Below the pieces are notes generated by a model. That model worked only from the letters and a program-made list of their open reading frames with translations. It did no database searches and had not been told where the DNA came from. Position numbers and translations under genes: made by a program. From SB11 sp943370295 (lineage in GTDB: Bacteria > Bacteroidota > Bacteroidia > UBA8524), in assembly GCA_943370295.1 (NCBI GenBank), contig CALRQL020000001.1, positions 1-64,000 of the forward strand: DNA of 64,000 nt, written 5' to 3'. This document shows, in pieces, positions 1 to 9,177 of the stretch. How positions within the stretch are numbered: the stretch's first letter is position 1; every line of letters starts with the position of its first letter.

Positions 1-601
1 CAAGTCTTTTTCGCGCACTCTTCTCCTGCCCGAAAATAAAATCAAGATGCTCTTGGTTATAAATCTCCTGCTCAATCACATTCATTACCTTTTGCAGTGC
101 TGTTTTAGCATCAAATGCTAAATTATTCAACAGCACTTTTTCGTTATCCAGCAGGCATTTCAATATTTTTTGGGTAAGAAACTTGGTGAAATGTTCACTC
201 ATTAAGTTTCGCTGTATGGTGTTCAGCTTACCCGTTACCTCAGGTTCAGTAAGGTTGGCCGCCGCATTAAAAAACGACGAGAAAATTTCTTTGATACGGT
301 CAACAATCGGCAGTACATAAGGCAAAAGCACTTTGGTATTGTATTGCGGGGTTTTAGTACTCGCCCCGTCTTCACCGTTATCCGTGTAAGCATTATCAAC
401 CGCCATTTTAAGCGTTAATTCCAATTCGGATAAGAGTGCGTTGGGCACAGGAAACTCCTTCAGCAAGTTGTCGTCTCTATACTCAGGTGCAAGTATCTCT
501 GCCGAGTACTTGTTAGATGCATCTTGCGCTTGAGCAACATCAATAAGCACAGCTTCTAATATCTGCTCAAGAGTAAGCGAAGGGGTTTGTTTAATTGCCA
601 T
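1..601 (-). CDS. Hypothetical protein, partial (C-terminus beyond window edge)
   Basis: An open frame reads leftward from an ATG at 599-601 and is still open at base 1, giving at least 200 residues. I do not recognise the family. The N-terminus (MAIKQTPSLTLEQILEA) resembles the MAIDTTPS start of the DUF2589 protein encoded just upstream on the same strand. The visible part is mostly helical and acidic, with no signal peptide, no membrane segment and a single cysteine, so a cytoplasmic protein is likely. It follows the DUF2589 gene by 78 bases. A terminator-like hairpin lies between them, so expression may be partly separate or attenuated. The shared orientation and similar N-termini suggest a functional pair, which is inference. 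Confidence 0.75.
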   Translation of the reverse strand, partial: MAIKQTPSLTLEQILEAVLIDVAQAQDASNKYSAEILAPEYRDDNLLKEFPVPNALLSELELTLKMAVDNAYTDNGEDGASTKTPQYNTKVLLPYVLPIVDRIKEIFSSFFNAAANLTEPEVTGKLNTIQRNLMSEHFTKFLTQKILKCLLDNEKVLLNNLAFDAKTALQKVMNVIEQEIYNQEHLDFIFGQEKSARKRL

Positions 602-621
602 TTTGATGCCCTTATTTTTTT

Positions 622-656
622 GAAAAAACGGGGTGCTGCCATGCAGCAACACCCCT
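622..656 (-). terminator. Intrinsic terminator after the DUF2589 gene
   Basis: On the minus strand a GC-rich stem (GGGGTG with CACCCC, then GCAG with CTGC, small bulge, loop ATG) is followed by a run of T after a single G. It lies after the stop codon of the 680-1633 gene and before the start of the next leftward gene, so it may act as a partial terminator or attenuator inside the pair. Confidence 0.65.
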
Positions 657-679
657 CATATATAGGTAGTGGTTAGTTG

Positions 680-1633
680 TTAAACGGGAGAAACTGTAAC
701 TGAGAAAGCAGTATTAACGGCATTGGTGCCGCTGGTAACCGGGTTGGGTACACTTGCTGCTGTAAAGGCAATTTGTTGGGTACTGCCGTTTGTAAAGTCG
801 GTAGCAGGGGTAGTTACCTTCATGGTAAATGATGCAAAACCATTTGCACCTGTTGTATCCGAACCTGTTGAAGTGGCAGAAATGGTAATTACACCAGCTG
901 TTCCAAAGTTAACAGTGTTACTTGCTGGAGCCACAAGAACACCCGGTACTACCTGACCCATGCTGTTTTTAAGCTGCACGGTTACATCTACTGAATTGTC
1001 AGTTTGGTTTAGCAATGTAACAATAAATGGTGAAGGCTCCATAGATCCGTTGGTAGGCGATTCTTGTATGCTTGAGTTAAGTATGTTTAGTACTGATGCA
1101 AGCCCGGCAGGCATAGCCGATTGGCTGGCACCCACGTGTATATTCATGGTGTATTCAACCGAATACTTTGATTCTTGCGTAGCCTTTGAATCTTTTTTAC
1201 TTGAGTAGTTGGCTTTAAAGTTGGCCTCAACTGAAAACGGACCCCAGCCTACTCTTGCCTTAGCACTTGCTTCGCCACTGGTTGCAGTGCTTTCGGTGTT
1301 TTCAACAATGTTTGAAGATGATGCAGAAATATTGGCCGTGAAGTCAATAGTCATAGCATCAATCGAAATGTAAGGAATGGGCACAATGGCCAGCAAGGGC
1401 ACAATAAGGTTTACCATTTGGCCGCCCTTTTGGTACTGAAATACAACACTGATGGCCTTACGGTCGCCTTCGGGGCCCGTTAAACCAACGTTGTTAATAA
1501 ATTCCCAAGTAGTGATAGCTGCTTGTGATTGTGCTTGAATAGCTGCCTGCAAAGGGCCGCCGATGAGTGAAGAAAATGGGATAGCCTGCAATGCATTGGT
1601 GGCTACCGTTGATGGGGTGGTGTCAATTGCCAT
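680..1633 (-). CDS. DUF2589 family protein with C-terminal Ig-like domain
   Basis: The 317-residue product starts at ATG 1633. Residues 15-180 match the pattern I know for DUF2589: SLIGGPLQAAIQAQ near the N-terminus, a FQYQKGG segment, then VNLIVPLLAIVPIPYISID and a beta-rich stretch ending around YTMNIHVGASQ. The function of DUF2589 is not known to me. From about residue 205 to the end the protein looks like a bacterial Ig-like (Big_1/invasin-type) fold: a beta-rich stretch with VTVQLKNSMGQVVPGV and a DTTGANGFASFTMKV core. No signal peptide or membrane helix is visible, which is unusual for an Ig-like domain. It is first in a leftward pair with the truncated gene at 1-601. The DUF2589 assignment is fairly sure; the Ig-like call is from pattern only. 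Confidence 0.8.
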   Translation of the reverse strand: MAIDTTPSTVATNALQAIPFSSLIGGPLQAAIQAQSQAAITTWEFINNVGLTGPEGDRKAISVVFQYQKGGQMVNLIVPLLAIVPIPYISIDAMTIDFTANISASSSNIVENTESTATSGEASAKARVGWGPFSVEANFKANYSSKKDSKATQESKYSVEYTMNIHVGASQSAMPAGLASVLNILNSSIQESPTNGSMEPSPFIVTLLNQTDNSVDVTVQLKNSMGQVVPGVLVAPASNTVNFGTAGVITISATSTGSDTTGANGFASFTMKVTTPATDFTNGSTQQIAFTAASVPNPVTSGTNAVNTAFSVTVSPV

Positions 1634-2050
1634 AGTTGTAATGGGTTTAATTTTTTATGAAATTGATAATGTGTAATTGGGGTTTCTTTAACAATTACTT
1701 ATATGCTTTATCAACAAATACCCCTGCTTTTCCTCTGTAGCCGCTGCGATAATAAACGCTTTTTCAATCATATATGTATGATAGGTTGATACGCCAAGCA
1801 GAGCGCGATGTGTGTGAAATAAAAACATAACAAGTGATAGTACTATGCAATTTTACCCAATATTAATCGGTAAAAACAAGTGTTAGCTAAAATTTAACCG
1901 TATTTAACTAATAATTGGGTATTAATACCTGTTTTTTATATTACGTATAAATACGCTTGTGTATTTTAGGAAAAGCTGCATGAAAAAGTTATTTAACCCA
2001 TAATTAATAGATACATTGGCAACAAGACTGTATTTTTGAAGCCATTAAAT
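1634..2050. other. AT-rich divergent intergenic region
   Basis: This 417-base gap separates the leftward DUF2589 gene from the rightward TonB receptor and should hold both promoters. A TATTTTTG element at 2031-2038 fits the Bacteroidota -7 consensus TAnnTTTG for the receptor, but no good -33 partner is placed correctly. I see no coding frame, tRNA or strong hairpin here. Confidence 0.5.
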
Positions 2051-4915
2051 ATGGCTACTTTGCTTAAAACCATACTTAGCAGCCTTGTGATGCTGGTTTC
2101 ACTCTCTATGTGGGGGCAAACGGGCAGCATTAAGGGCCGCATTACCGACAAAAAAACCAAAGAGGGGCTTATAGGAGCCACTGTAATTATTCGCGGAACG
2201 TCTGTGGGAGCTGCTACAGACATGGAAGGATATTATGAGATTAAAAGTCTGAAGGCCGGAACCTACACGCTTGAAGTAAGGGTGGTGGGCTACCAAAGCC
2301 AGTTGATAACCAATGTGCGAGTGGATGCCGACAAGGCTACTGAAAAAAATGCTGAGTTGAGCGACCAAACTGTTGATGTGGGCGAAGTAGAAGTAGTGGG
2401 TGAAAAACCACTGGTGGATGCAGAAGTGCCCCGAACTACTAATATTGTTGGGCAAGACCAAATAAAGGAAGCGCCGGTGCGCCAATTACAGGCCATTATA
2501 AATACGCAGCCGGGTGTAGTAAACACACCTGCGGGGGTGTTTATTCGCGGTGGCCGTACGTATGAAACCGGTTTTTTGATTGACGGCGTATCAGCCCGTG
2601 ACCCTTTGGCGGGCACAGGGTTTGGTATTGATATGGGTTCAAACTCTATCAGCGAGGTGGATATAAACACCGGTGGTGCTACTGCTGATGTGGGCGATGC
2701 TACATCAGGGGTAGTAAATGCTAAAACACGTTCAGGCGGCGATAGCTTAGAGATTTCTATCACCCATAAACGTGATAATTTTGGGTTTAATAAGGATTGG
2801 CAATCGTCATGGAATTCACAAGTGACTGAACTCACTATTGGTGGGCCTGCGGGTTTGCTATTTCCTAAAAACCCCAAAAAACTGCGCTATTTTATAGCAT
2901 TAAGAAACTTTTTTACCGACCAGTTTACAAAAAACCCTCCCAATCAAGTAGTTTCATCACTATATCCCAATACAATGGTTACTCCGTTTTTGGATAACCG
3001 TTGGAGCGGTCTTTTGAAATTAAACTATGATATCGACAGTACTAAACGCCTTAGCTTCACCTATAACAAAACCATTACGGTGAATCAAGATGAGAATATG
3101 CTGCGTATTACGGGTAACGACATCCCCTTTTCGCCCGGTTATCAATACATGTTTCAAGACCAAATGGATAATGCGAATACCTATACGCACGACGCCAACC
3201 TGACAATCTTGAATTTCAAACACTTGCTTCGGAAAAGGTTTAATTATGAACTAACTGCTTCACGCTTCTTTGCCCGTCTGCGCGCTGATGCAAACGGCCG
3301 TGATTGGAGACCTGATAATGTGGATAGCGAGTTCGACCCGCGTTCGATAGTTACCTACCCTGTTTCGGTATTTAACCCCGGAGATAGCGTAGTGTTTGTG
3401 AACCCAGCCCCCGGAACGTATAACAACGGAGGTATTGCTACACTTTGGCACGACCACTTTATTGAAGAATATACCTTGAAAGCAGTGGGTAATTTATTTA
3501 CCCAAAACGCGCAAGACAACTCACTGAACCGCCTTTCGTTTGGTGCGGAAGTGAAATTGCAAGACTTGCAATGGATTGACATTGGCCGTCCTTGGGTGGG
3601 TGCGCCTATACAGGTGGCAGGCGGTGGTTTCACCCAATCGTACCGTTTGGGTGAATACAGTGAAGCATGGCGTGTGAAACCTTCACGCGGCGGTGTATTT
3701 GTTACCGACCGTGTACGTTATAAAGGCTTGGTAGCCGAAGTAGGTGCCCGCCTTGAATACTGGATGCCCGGTAAATATGTTGATGATGCCATTAACGACC
3801 CCCGTGCCCAAATACGCGATGAAATAAGGCAGGATTATATAAACAATTCAACTTCTATTATGGGGCGCCGTTTCAAATTCCGCTTTTTGCCCAAAGTATC
3901 AGCGTCGTTCCCCATTACTACCAAGCAAATGCTGTTTTTTAATTACGGACACAGCACCATATTGCCTCACCCTTCTTACGTTTATACCGGTTTAGACCCT
4001 TATTACAGCGACCGTTCAACGGTAGCGCGTTTGGGTAATCCAAGTCTTAATCCTGAAGTGAGCATACAATACGAGTTAGGCTTAAAATCAGAGTTAAGCA
4101 GCAACGATGTATTAACTACATCAGCCTATTGGCGTGATAACTACGATTTTATTACTACCACCCGTATTTTGGTTAAAGATGTTTCAGGCAGGGAAGTATC
4201 GCGTTCTATGCGTATCAACAGCGATTATGCCCGCATACGCGGCGTTGAGGTAAGCTACCTAAAACGAGTAGGTAAATGGTACCAAGGCCAGTTTTCAGTG
4301 GGCTATATGGTGGCTACAGGACAAAGTTCATCGGCGTCAACATCGTTAAAAGAAATTTTGGGTGAAGGAAACCGCGAAGACACCCGCGAGTTTTATATGC
4401 CTTGGAGCAGTCCTTGGGATGTGAAAATGAACCATGTGTTTATTTTGAATCAAAAAGACGGCTTTTTGGGTTACAAATGGCTGAATAGAATGAGCTTTTA
4501 CGTTGAAGGTGTTTGGCGCTCAGGAATACGTTATACCCCGTATGTTTACCAAGGTGATGAGCCGGCAACAGGCCGCCCTATTTATATACAAGACCAAAAT
4601 CCTAATTCGCGGTATTCAAAAATCGGTGAATCAGTTTGGTGGCTCGATTTTAACTTCCGCAAATGGTGGACAGTGAAAAACGTTCAACTTTCGTGGACAA
4701 TAGAGATTACAAACGTCCTTAATCTGAAAAATACGGCACGTGTAAACCCGGTAACAGGTCGCGCTTACCAAAGTGGAGACCCCGTTCCCAGCGAATGGCG
4801 TGATCCTAATTATCCTGACCCTCGTGACTCACGTTCAAGTGGTACTCCACCCTTTGACCCATCAAGGTTTATGGCGCAACGCCACTTTATGACAGGTATC
4901 AGCGTACGATTCTAA
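2051..4915 (+). CDS. TonB-dependent outer-membrane receptor (Oar/CarboxypepD_reg type)
   Basis: This 954-residue protein should be an outer-membrane active transporter or peptide/polymer-binding receptor powered by TonB. I chose the ATG at 2051 over an upstream TTG at 2036 because it opens directly on a signal peptide (residues 1-22, ending LSMWGQ). Residues 25-105 form a carboxypeptidase-regulatory-like beta-sandwich (GRITDKKTKEGLIGATVIIR). Residues about 120-225 are the plug domain (RQLQAIINTQPGVV, GFLIDGVSARDP). The rest is a beta-barrel ending in GISVRF with the expected C-terminal aromatic residue. No SusD-like gene follows, so it is not a classical SusCD pair, and the substrate cannot be read from the sequence. 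It stands alone, followed by a non-coding repeat. Confidence 0.9.
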   Translation: MATLLKTILSSLVMLVSLSMWGQTGSIKGRITDKKTKEGLIGATVIIRGTSVGAATDMEGYYEIKSLKAGTYTLEVRVVGYQSQLITNVRVDADKATEKNAELSDQTVDVGEVEVVGEKPLVDAEVPRTTNIVGQDQIKEAPVRQLQAIINTQPGVVNTPAGVFIRGGRTYETGFLIDGVSARDPLAGTGFGIDMGSNSISEVDINTGGATADVGDATSGVVNAKTRSGGDSLEISITHKRDNFGFNKDWQSSWNSQVTELTIGGPAGLLFPKNPKKLRYFIALRNFFTDQFTKNPPNQVVSSLYPNTMVTPFLDNRWSGLLKLNYDIDSTKRLSFTYNKTITVNQDENMLRITGNDIPFSPGYQYMFQDQMDNANTYTHDANLTILNFKHLLRKRFNYELTASRFFARLRADANGRDWRPDNVDSEFDPRSIVTYPVSVFNPGDSVVFVNPAPGTYNNGGIATLWHDHFIEEYTLKAVGNLFTQNAQDNSLNRLSFGAEVKLQDLQWIDIGRPWVGAPIQVAGGGFTQSYRLGEYSEAWRVKPSRGGVFVTDRVRYKGLVAEVGARLEYWMPGKYVDDAINDPRAQIRDEIRQDYINNSTSIMGRRFKFRFLPKVSASFPITTKQMLFFNYGHSTILPHPSYVYTGLDPYYSDRSTVARLGNPSLNPEVSIQYELGLKSELSSNDVLTTSAYWRDNYDFITTTRILVKDVSGREVSRSMRINSDYARIRGVEVSYLKRVGKWYQGQFSVGYMVATGQSSSASTSLKEILGEGNREDTREFYMPWSSPWDVKMNHVFILNQKDGFLGYKWLNRMSFYVEGVWRSGIRYTPYVYQGDEPATGRPIYIQDQNPNSRYSKIGESVWWLDFNFRKWWTVKNVQLSWTIEITNVLNLKNTARVNPVTGRAYQSGDPVPSEWRDPNYPDPRDSRSSGTPPFDPSRFMAQRHFMTGISVRF

Positions 4916-5190
4916 GTCCTCCTGAACTTGTTTCGGAAGAACGTTGGGTTTCCTCCTCCTGCATTCTCCTCCAAAGGAGGACATGAGGTGCTCACCTACG
5001 TTATTAACTTTACGAGTATCAACTATTCGTTCGTCGTTCAATGTCCCCCGCTTGCGGGGATAGGGGTGGAAATGCAATTCGGGCAGTCCTGGCGAACTTG
5101 TTTCGTTATCGTTCTGCCAACGCAGATCGGCATCTCATCACCATTCACGAGATTTACCTACGCGGTCCCGAACCAAGTTTGGTATGACGA
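4916..5190 (+). repeat. Dispersed non-coding repeat, diverged single copy
   Basis: This stretch is clearly related to the two tandem copies at 42.7-43.2 kb. Shared blocks, in the same order, are a TTGTTTCGG block, TTCCTCCTCCT, TCCTCCAAAGGAGGACAT (a self-complementary CCTCC/GGAGG arm), GTGCTCACCTAC, ATTCGTTCGTCG, CCCCCGCTTGCGGGG (a second hairpin), GGGGTGGAAATGC and CATTCACGAGATTTACCTA. It begins right after the TonB receptor stop codon, and its hairpins may help end that transcript. A 99-codon open frame inside it (4928-5227) has repeat-like composition and is not called as a gene. Confidence 0.75.
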
Positions 5191-5200
5191 TGCTGAAAAA

Positions 5201-5232
5201 GTTCAGCAATTAATATTCTTACAATAGCTTTG
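5201..5232 (+). promoter_or_regulatory. Probable promoter of acylphosphatase gene
   Basis: TAGCTTTG at 5225-5232 matches the Bacteroidota -7 element TAnnTTTG. A weak -33 candidate (GTTC, 5201-5204) lies 20 bases upstream. Transcription would start only a few bases before the ATG at 5238. Confidence 0.4.
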
Positions 5233-5237
5233 CGACA

Positions 5238-5504
5238 ATGGAGCATATTAAAATTACTATCAGCGGACGGGTGCAAGGGGTTTGGTTTAGGAAATACACC
5301 CAAACGCAAGCAATTAAGTTGGGCATTAAAGGGTTTGTGAAAAACCTACCCGACGGAAGTGTGTATGCTGAGGCGGAAGCTGAACAACCGATACTTGACC
5401 GGTTTATTGCATGGTGCTATGTGGGCTCACCGCTTTCATCGGTAAAAGAGGTGAAGTGGGAGGAGGGAGAAGTTCAGCATTTTTCAGCGTTTGAAATACG
5501 TTAA
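5238..5504 (+). CDS. acyP: Acylphosphatase
   Basis: This 88-residue cytosolic enzyme hydrolyses the carboxyl-phosphate bond of acylphosphates. The family signature GRVQGVWFRKYTQ lies at residues 11-23 and carries the phosphate-binding loop and catalytic Arg. The second signature, GIKGFVKNLPDGSVY (about residues 29-43), carries the catalytic Asn. The length is typical for the family. The gene is monocistronic: it faces the DUF3999 gene convergently, with only two bases between the stop codons, and a TAnnTTTG promoter element lies just upstream of its ATG. Confidence 0.95.
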   Translation: MEHIKITISGRVQGVWFRKYTQTQAIKLGIKGFVKNLPDGSVYAEAEAEQPILDRFIAWCYVGSPLSSVKEVKWEEGEVQHFSAFEIR

Positions 5505-5506
5505 GC

Positions 5507-6697
5507 CTACGCCTTTTTTATCATACTAAAGGCCATTCCGCCCATTACTATAATACACAAACCCAACGCTCCCCATAACAACAGGTTTTTTCGGGTTTTC
5601 TCAGCACTACTTTCTACTATGGCTTCGGGCGGGGTGTTTATGGTAAGTGTACCCACTGTCTTCACATCTGAATTATACTCAATATCGTATTTCGGTTTTT
5701 TCAAATCAGGGTCTCCGCACTTCAGTTCATAATTCTTACCTGCTTCTAAGCGCAGCGTTATAAACAGTTTAGGCGCCAACGCTGTTATACTTTTTATTTG
5801 CAAAGGAGCATCGTCGTTATTGTTTATCAGCAAACTAAACGCATTTGCAAAATGGTTATCTGTCTCAATTAAAACAGGATTGCTACCGATATTTACATGA
5901 TACACCCTATCAGATGTTTTATTGAATATACTGCCTTGCTTGTTTCCGTTGATTAAAGTAAGTGAGCAGTCCCGTTGAAACGGCAACGGATTGGTAAACT
6001 CAAACTTTACCATTGATAGCGGTGCCGAATGGGGCAAAGTAGCCTCCACAATACTGCTGTGAGAGTTTTCTCCTTCAGAGGTTTTCCATTTGGCTTGTAT
6101 CAGGTGATAGGCAGTCGGGTCGTTTTCTAAACTGTAATTCAGTGGGATTTTGATAGCAGGTCGTTTGGCAACAGGTCCTTCAATTCTAAACTTTAGACCA
6201 CGTTTGCCATAAATTAGGTGATGCGCGATGTAAAAACCTTCCCCTCTCGGTAACGTATCAACGTTCACTTCCTGATACACCCCATCTTCATTTACTATTA
6301 TTATTTTTATGTTCGGGTTGTTCGTCCATTTTTCGGTGGTATAAAAGGCAAGTTGGCCTTCATCGTATTTTTGGAATACAGGGATTTCAATCTCTGTGTA
6401 GCGGGCGTTTTCTTCAACAACAGTGTACGTAACAGGGTGAGATACGGGTACTTTTTTTAAGTAAGTATCGGTACTCAACTGCACCATATAGGGGACTTGC
6501 TCTTTACTGCCAACCGGATATATGCGGATATCGCTATAGTTTGGGTTACATACCGCAAACAATTCAAGCGGTAAATAAACATTGTAATACCCTGTGCTAT
6601 CAACCTTGTGAAGCGGCAAGCGGTGGGTAAAGTTTTGCGCCCGTGCTCCAAAACTTACCAAAACAATAAGCAGCAGGTTAACTATCCGTTTTTTCAT
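5507..6697 (-). CDS. DUF3999 family envelope protein
   Basis: The 396-residue protein has a cleavable signal peptide (residues 1-20, ending GARAQ), a large beta-rich periplasmic part, and one C-terminal transmembrane helix (about residues 373-392) followed by a short basic tail (MIKKA). This layout, plus its position directly behind a DUF2339 gene, matches the DUF3999/DUF2339 pair found in many bacteria. Its function is not known to me. Its start overlaps the end of the DUF2339 gene by 20 bases, so the two are probably translationally coupled and may form a membrane complex. Confidence 0.85.
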   Translation of the reverse strand: MKKRIVNLLLIVLVSFGARAQNFTHRLPLHKVDSTGYYNVYLPLELFAVCNPNYSDIRIYPVGSKEQVPYMVQLSTDTYLKKVPVSHPVTYTVVEENARYTEIEIPVFQKYDEGQLAFYTTEKWTNNPNIKIIIVNEDGVYQEVNVDTLPRGEGFYIAHHLIYGKRGLKFRIEGPVAKRPAIKIPLNYSLENDPTAYHLIQAKWKTSEGENSHSSIVEATLPHSAPLSMVKFEFTNPLPFQRDCSLTLINGNKQGSIFNKTSDRVYHVNIGSNPVLIETDNHFANAFSLLINNNDDAPLQIKSITALAPKLFITLRLEAGKNYELKCGDPDLKKPKYDIEYNSDVKTVGTLTINTPPEAIVESSAEKTRKNLLLWGALGLCIIVMGGMAFSMIKKA

Positions 6698-9131
6698 CGC
6701 TCAGGATAATTTTTTTGATTTTTTGGTACATGAAAGAAATTACCAGCAACAGTATGCCCAGTATAATAAAGGCAAGTATCCGCCCGCCGTCTGATACTCC
6801 GCTGATATCATAAATAAATAACTTAGCGAGGGTAAGGGTAAACAGTGTAAGAGAAATGATACGCAAGGTTTGGTTTTTATTGCGCATACCCAGCCACATT
6901 AAGGCAAAAGAGCAAATGCCCCACAACACCGGATAGCCTGCTTTGATAGACTGCCTTACGATACTTCCGTATTCAGCCAATCCTGCCTCGGGGCCTTGGG
7001 TAGAAAGCAGCGCAATACTATCGGCGTGCAATGCAAGACCGTGCAGGGTTACTTCGGCACTGGCAATAAATACTGCGAAAAAGGTTGCCGCCCATAGCCA
7101 TAATGTATTGGTGCCGCTCTTTTGTTTGGCTTGCAATACAAACAAGGTGATGATAATACCTGCCAACGCAAAAAAGTTGATGTAGTGTAAAGCAAAGCCG
7201 GGTTGTATATCCGCACCGTCGTAAATGATTGCTTTGAATAGCTGATAATACACTCCCTGCGCTAAACAGTTTATAAACAGGGCTGCTACACCGAGTAGCA
7301 TCACTACTTTGCCGTATGCAAAGCTGCGGCGGAAAATCACAATCAGCATCAATGCTAACACCCACAGGTAGTTGATGGCCATCAACACTATTTGGCGGGT
7401 GGTGCTATCCACCTCTAAACGGTTCATTTGATACAATCCTTCAAAATTCAGCGTGCCGAAGGCTATTACAGCCATCAGAATGTCAAATAAAATGCCTGCA
7501 CTTTGGTTATCAATATGTATAAGTCCAAAGCTGTACGGATGTTCATGGCTTCGTAACAAACGCCTGCTAAGGGCAAGTGAGGCGAAACAAGCCAAGCAAG
7601 TAATGAATACTTTATTGGTAAGTACGGGAAGATAGGCTGCCCCAAATCCGTAAAACTTAAACCAATCAATAACCACGCTTACCATCATTAAACCCACTAA
7701 CAGCAACGAAGCGGTTTTAGCCAACGGCATTTGTGCGGGACGTGAAAACCAAAGCAACATGGCTGCTTCGGCCGCCCAAAACAAGGTGATATAGTTGCCT
7801 TTTAATTGTACTGGTGCTACTAAGCTTACAAATACAAGCACCAAACCAAACAAGTATAAGGCCAGCTTACTGTTTGCTTGCTCTCTACGGTAAAATATAA
7901 GTGCAGGAACAAAGTTGAAAACTGCTAATAATGCCGTGAAAATGCCTTGATACTCTGTTTGTCCCCAGTGCTTTAAAATGCCCATGCCTGCGGCAAAGAA
8001 CAAAAACGAGTTAAACAACAGTATAAATGTTTGGAAGCGAGTAAACACTTCGTTTCTCCTGAATTGAGGCAAGGCATTCATCACAAAGAACACAACATAG
8101 AACAGGGATGCAAACAGCAAAGCGTCTCCGTAATGGGGGGCAGTGGTATAATAGATTTCGTTGAGCAGCCAAGCGGCGTAAATAAGCACAGTGCCAATAA
8201 AAGATAAGGCATTGATGATATTCCACCTGCGGAGGCCGGCCAAAACAAGCATCCCCGTATTAAGTATGAGTAAGTAACTAAATAAAACTACGTGATTGCC
8301 CTGTCCGGTGCTCACCATAAAGGGCGCACCTAAACCGCCCAACAGTGATATGGCTGCCAATTCTTTGCGGTCGTACAACACGGAAAGCAGCACACTAAAT
8401 GCGGTAATCACTACCATGATGATAAAGGCAAGGGTTTGCCCGAACATTTGGTATTGCTGGAAGGCAATGGTAATGGTGAAATAAAACGTGGCGATACCCC
8501 CTGATACCAACAACGAACTAAAAGTGCGGTAGCTGTTGTGTTGGCGGTGAGCAATGGCCAGTAATATGCATCCACTGATAAGGCCAAGGGCTACACGGCC
8601 TGCCTCGTTTATCATTTCGCGGTCGATGGCGTATTTTACAAAATAGCCGATGCCCAATACTAATATGGCAATACCAATTTTGCCTGCAAGATTCTCACCA
8701 ATAAAGCGTTCAAAGTCTTTAGCCTCTTTGGGTGCTTTTTCTTCTTTCGGCGTTTCGAAAGGAGGAATATTTGGTGTTACAGGTTTAACAGTCTCTATTA
8801 CGGGAGGTTCTTCAACCGCTTTGGGGGTTTCAATTACATCAGGTGTGGGAGGAATAACAGGCGGAGGAGTAACAACCACAGGAGGCGGTACCACATCTCG
8901 CTGAACAACCGGAGTAACATACGGTTTCTCTATTGGGGCAGGTTTTTCAGGCGGCACTTCTTGCTGGCCTTTTAAGCCGCTTCGGTACAAAGTTTCTTCT
9001 AGCTTATCTATGCGTTTAAGTAATGTTTCCCTGTCTTGAAGCTGCCTGCTTCTAATGCCTGATAACATTACCAGTAGAATTATCGGAAAACCGATAACCA
9101 CCGCTATGCCTAAAAATAGTAATCCCTCCAT
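6678..9131 (-). CDS. DUF2339 family polytopic membrane protein
   Basis: The 817-residue protein has an N-terminal hydrophobic anchor (residues 1-25), a short coiled coil (DRETLLKRIDKLEETL), a Pro/Val/Thr-rich linker (about 60-140, with PPVVVTPPPVIPPTP) and then more than twenty closely packed hydrophobic helices through to the C-terminus. The block FERFIGENLAGKIGIAILV just before the first helices is typical of DUF2339. The role is unknown; the architecture suggests a multi-spanning envelope component with its partner DUF3999 protein. It starts 46 bases after the end of the giant PKD gene on the same strand, so read-through from that gene is possible. Confidence 0.85.
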   Translation of the reverse strand: MEGLLFLGIAVVIGFPIILLVMLSGIRSRQLQDRETLLKRIDKLEETLYRSGLKGQQEVPPEKPAPIEKPYVTPVVQRDVVPPPVVVTPPPVIPPTPDVIETPKAVEEPPVIETVKPVTPNIPPFETPKEEKAPKEAKDFERFIGENLAGKIGIAILVLGIGYFVKYAIDREMINEAGRVALGLISGCILLAIAHRQHNSYRTFSSLLVSGGIATFYFTITIAFQQYQMFGQTLAFIIMVVITAFSVLLSVLYDRKELAAISLLGGLGAPFMVSTGQGNHVVLFSYLLILNTGMLVLAGLRRWNIINALSFIGTVLIYAAWLLNEIYYTTAPHYGDALLFASLFYVVFFVMNALPQFRRNEVFTRFQTFILLFNSFLFFAAGMGILKHWGQTEYQGIFTALLAVFNFVPALIFYRREQANSKLALYLFGLVLVFVSLVAPVQLKGNYITLFWAAEAAMLLWFSRPAQMPLAKTASLLLVGLMMVSVVIDWFKFYGFGAAYLPVLTNKVFITCLACFASLALSRRLLRSHEHPYSFGLIHIDNQSAGILFDILMAVIAFGTLNFEGLYQMNRLEVDSTTRQIVLMAINYLWVLALMLIVIFRRSFAYGKVVMLLGVAALFINCLAQGVYYQLFKAIIYDGADIQPGFALHYINFFALAGIIITLFVLQAKQKSGTNTLWLWAATFFAVFIASAEVTLHGLALHADSIALLSTQGPEAGLAEYGSIVRQSIKAGYPVLWGICSFALMWLGMRNKNQTLRIISLTLFTLTLAKLFIYDISGVSDGGRILAFIILGILLLVISFMYQKIKKIILSDEKTDS

Positions 9132-9177
9132 GTAGGATGCTGCGAAAGTTGGTTGTTGTAACGAATGTAGCTAAATA

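Noticed and set aside
4928..5227. 99-codon rightward open frame after the TonB receptor
   Set aside because: It lies almost entirely in the diverged non-coding repeat, and its protein has no family-like pattern.
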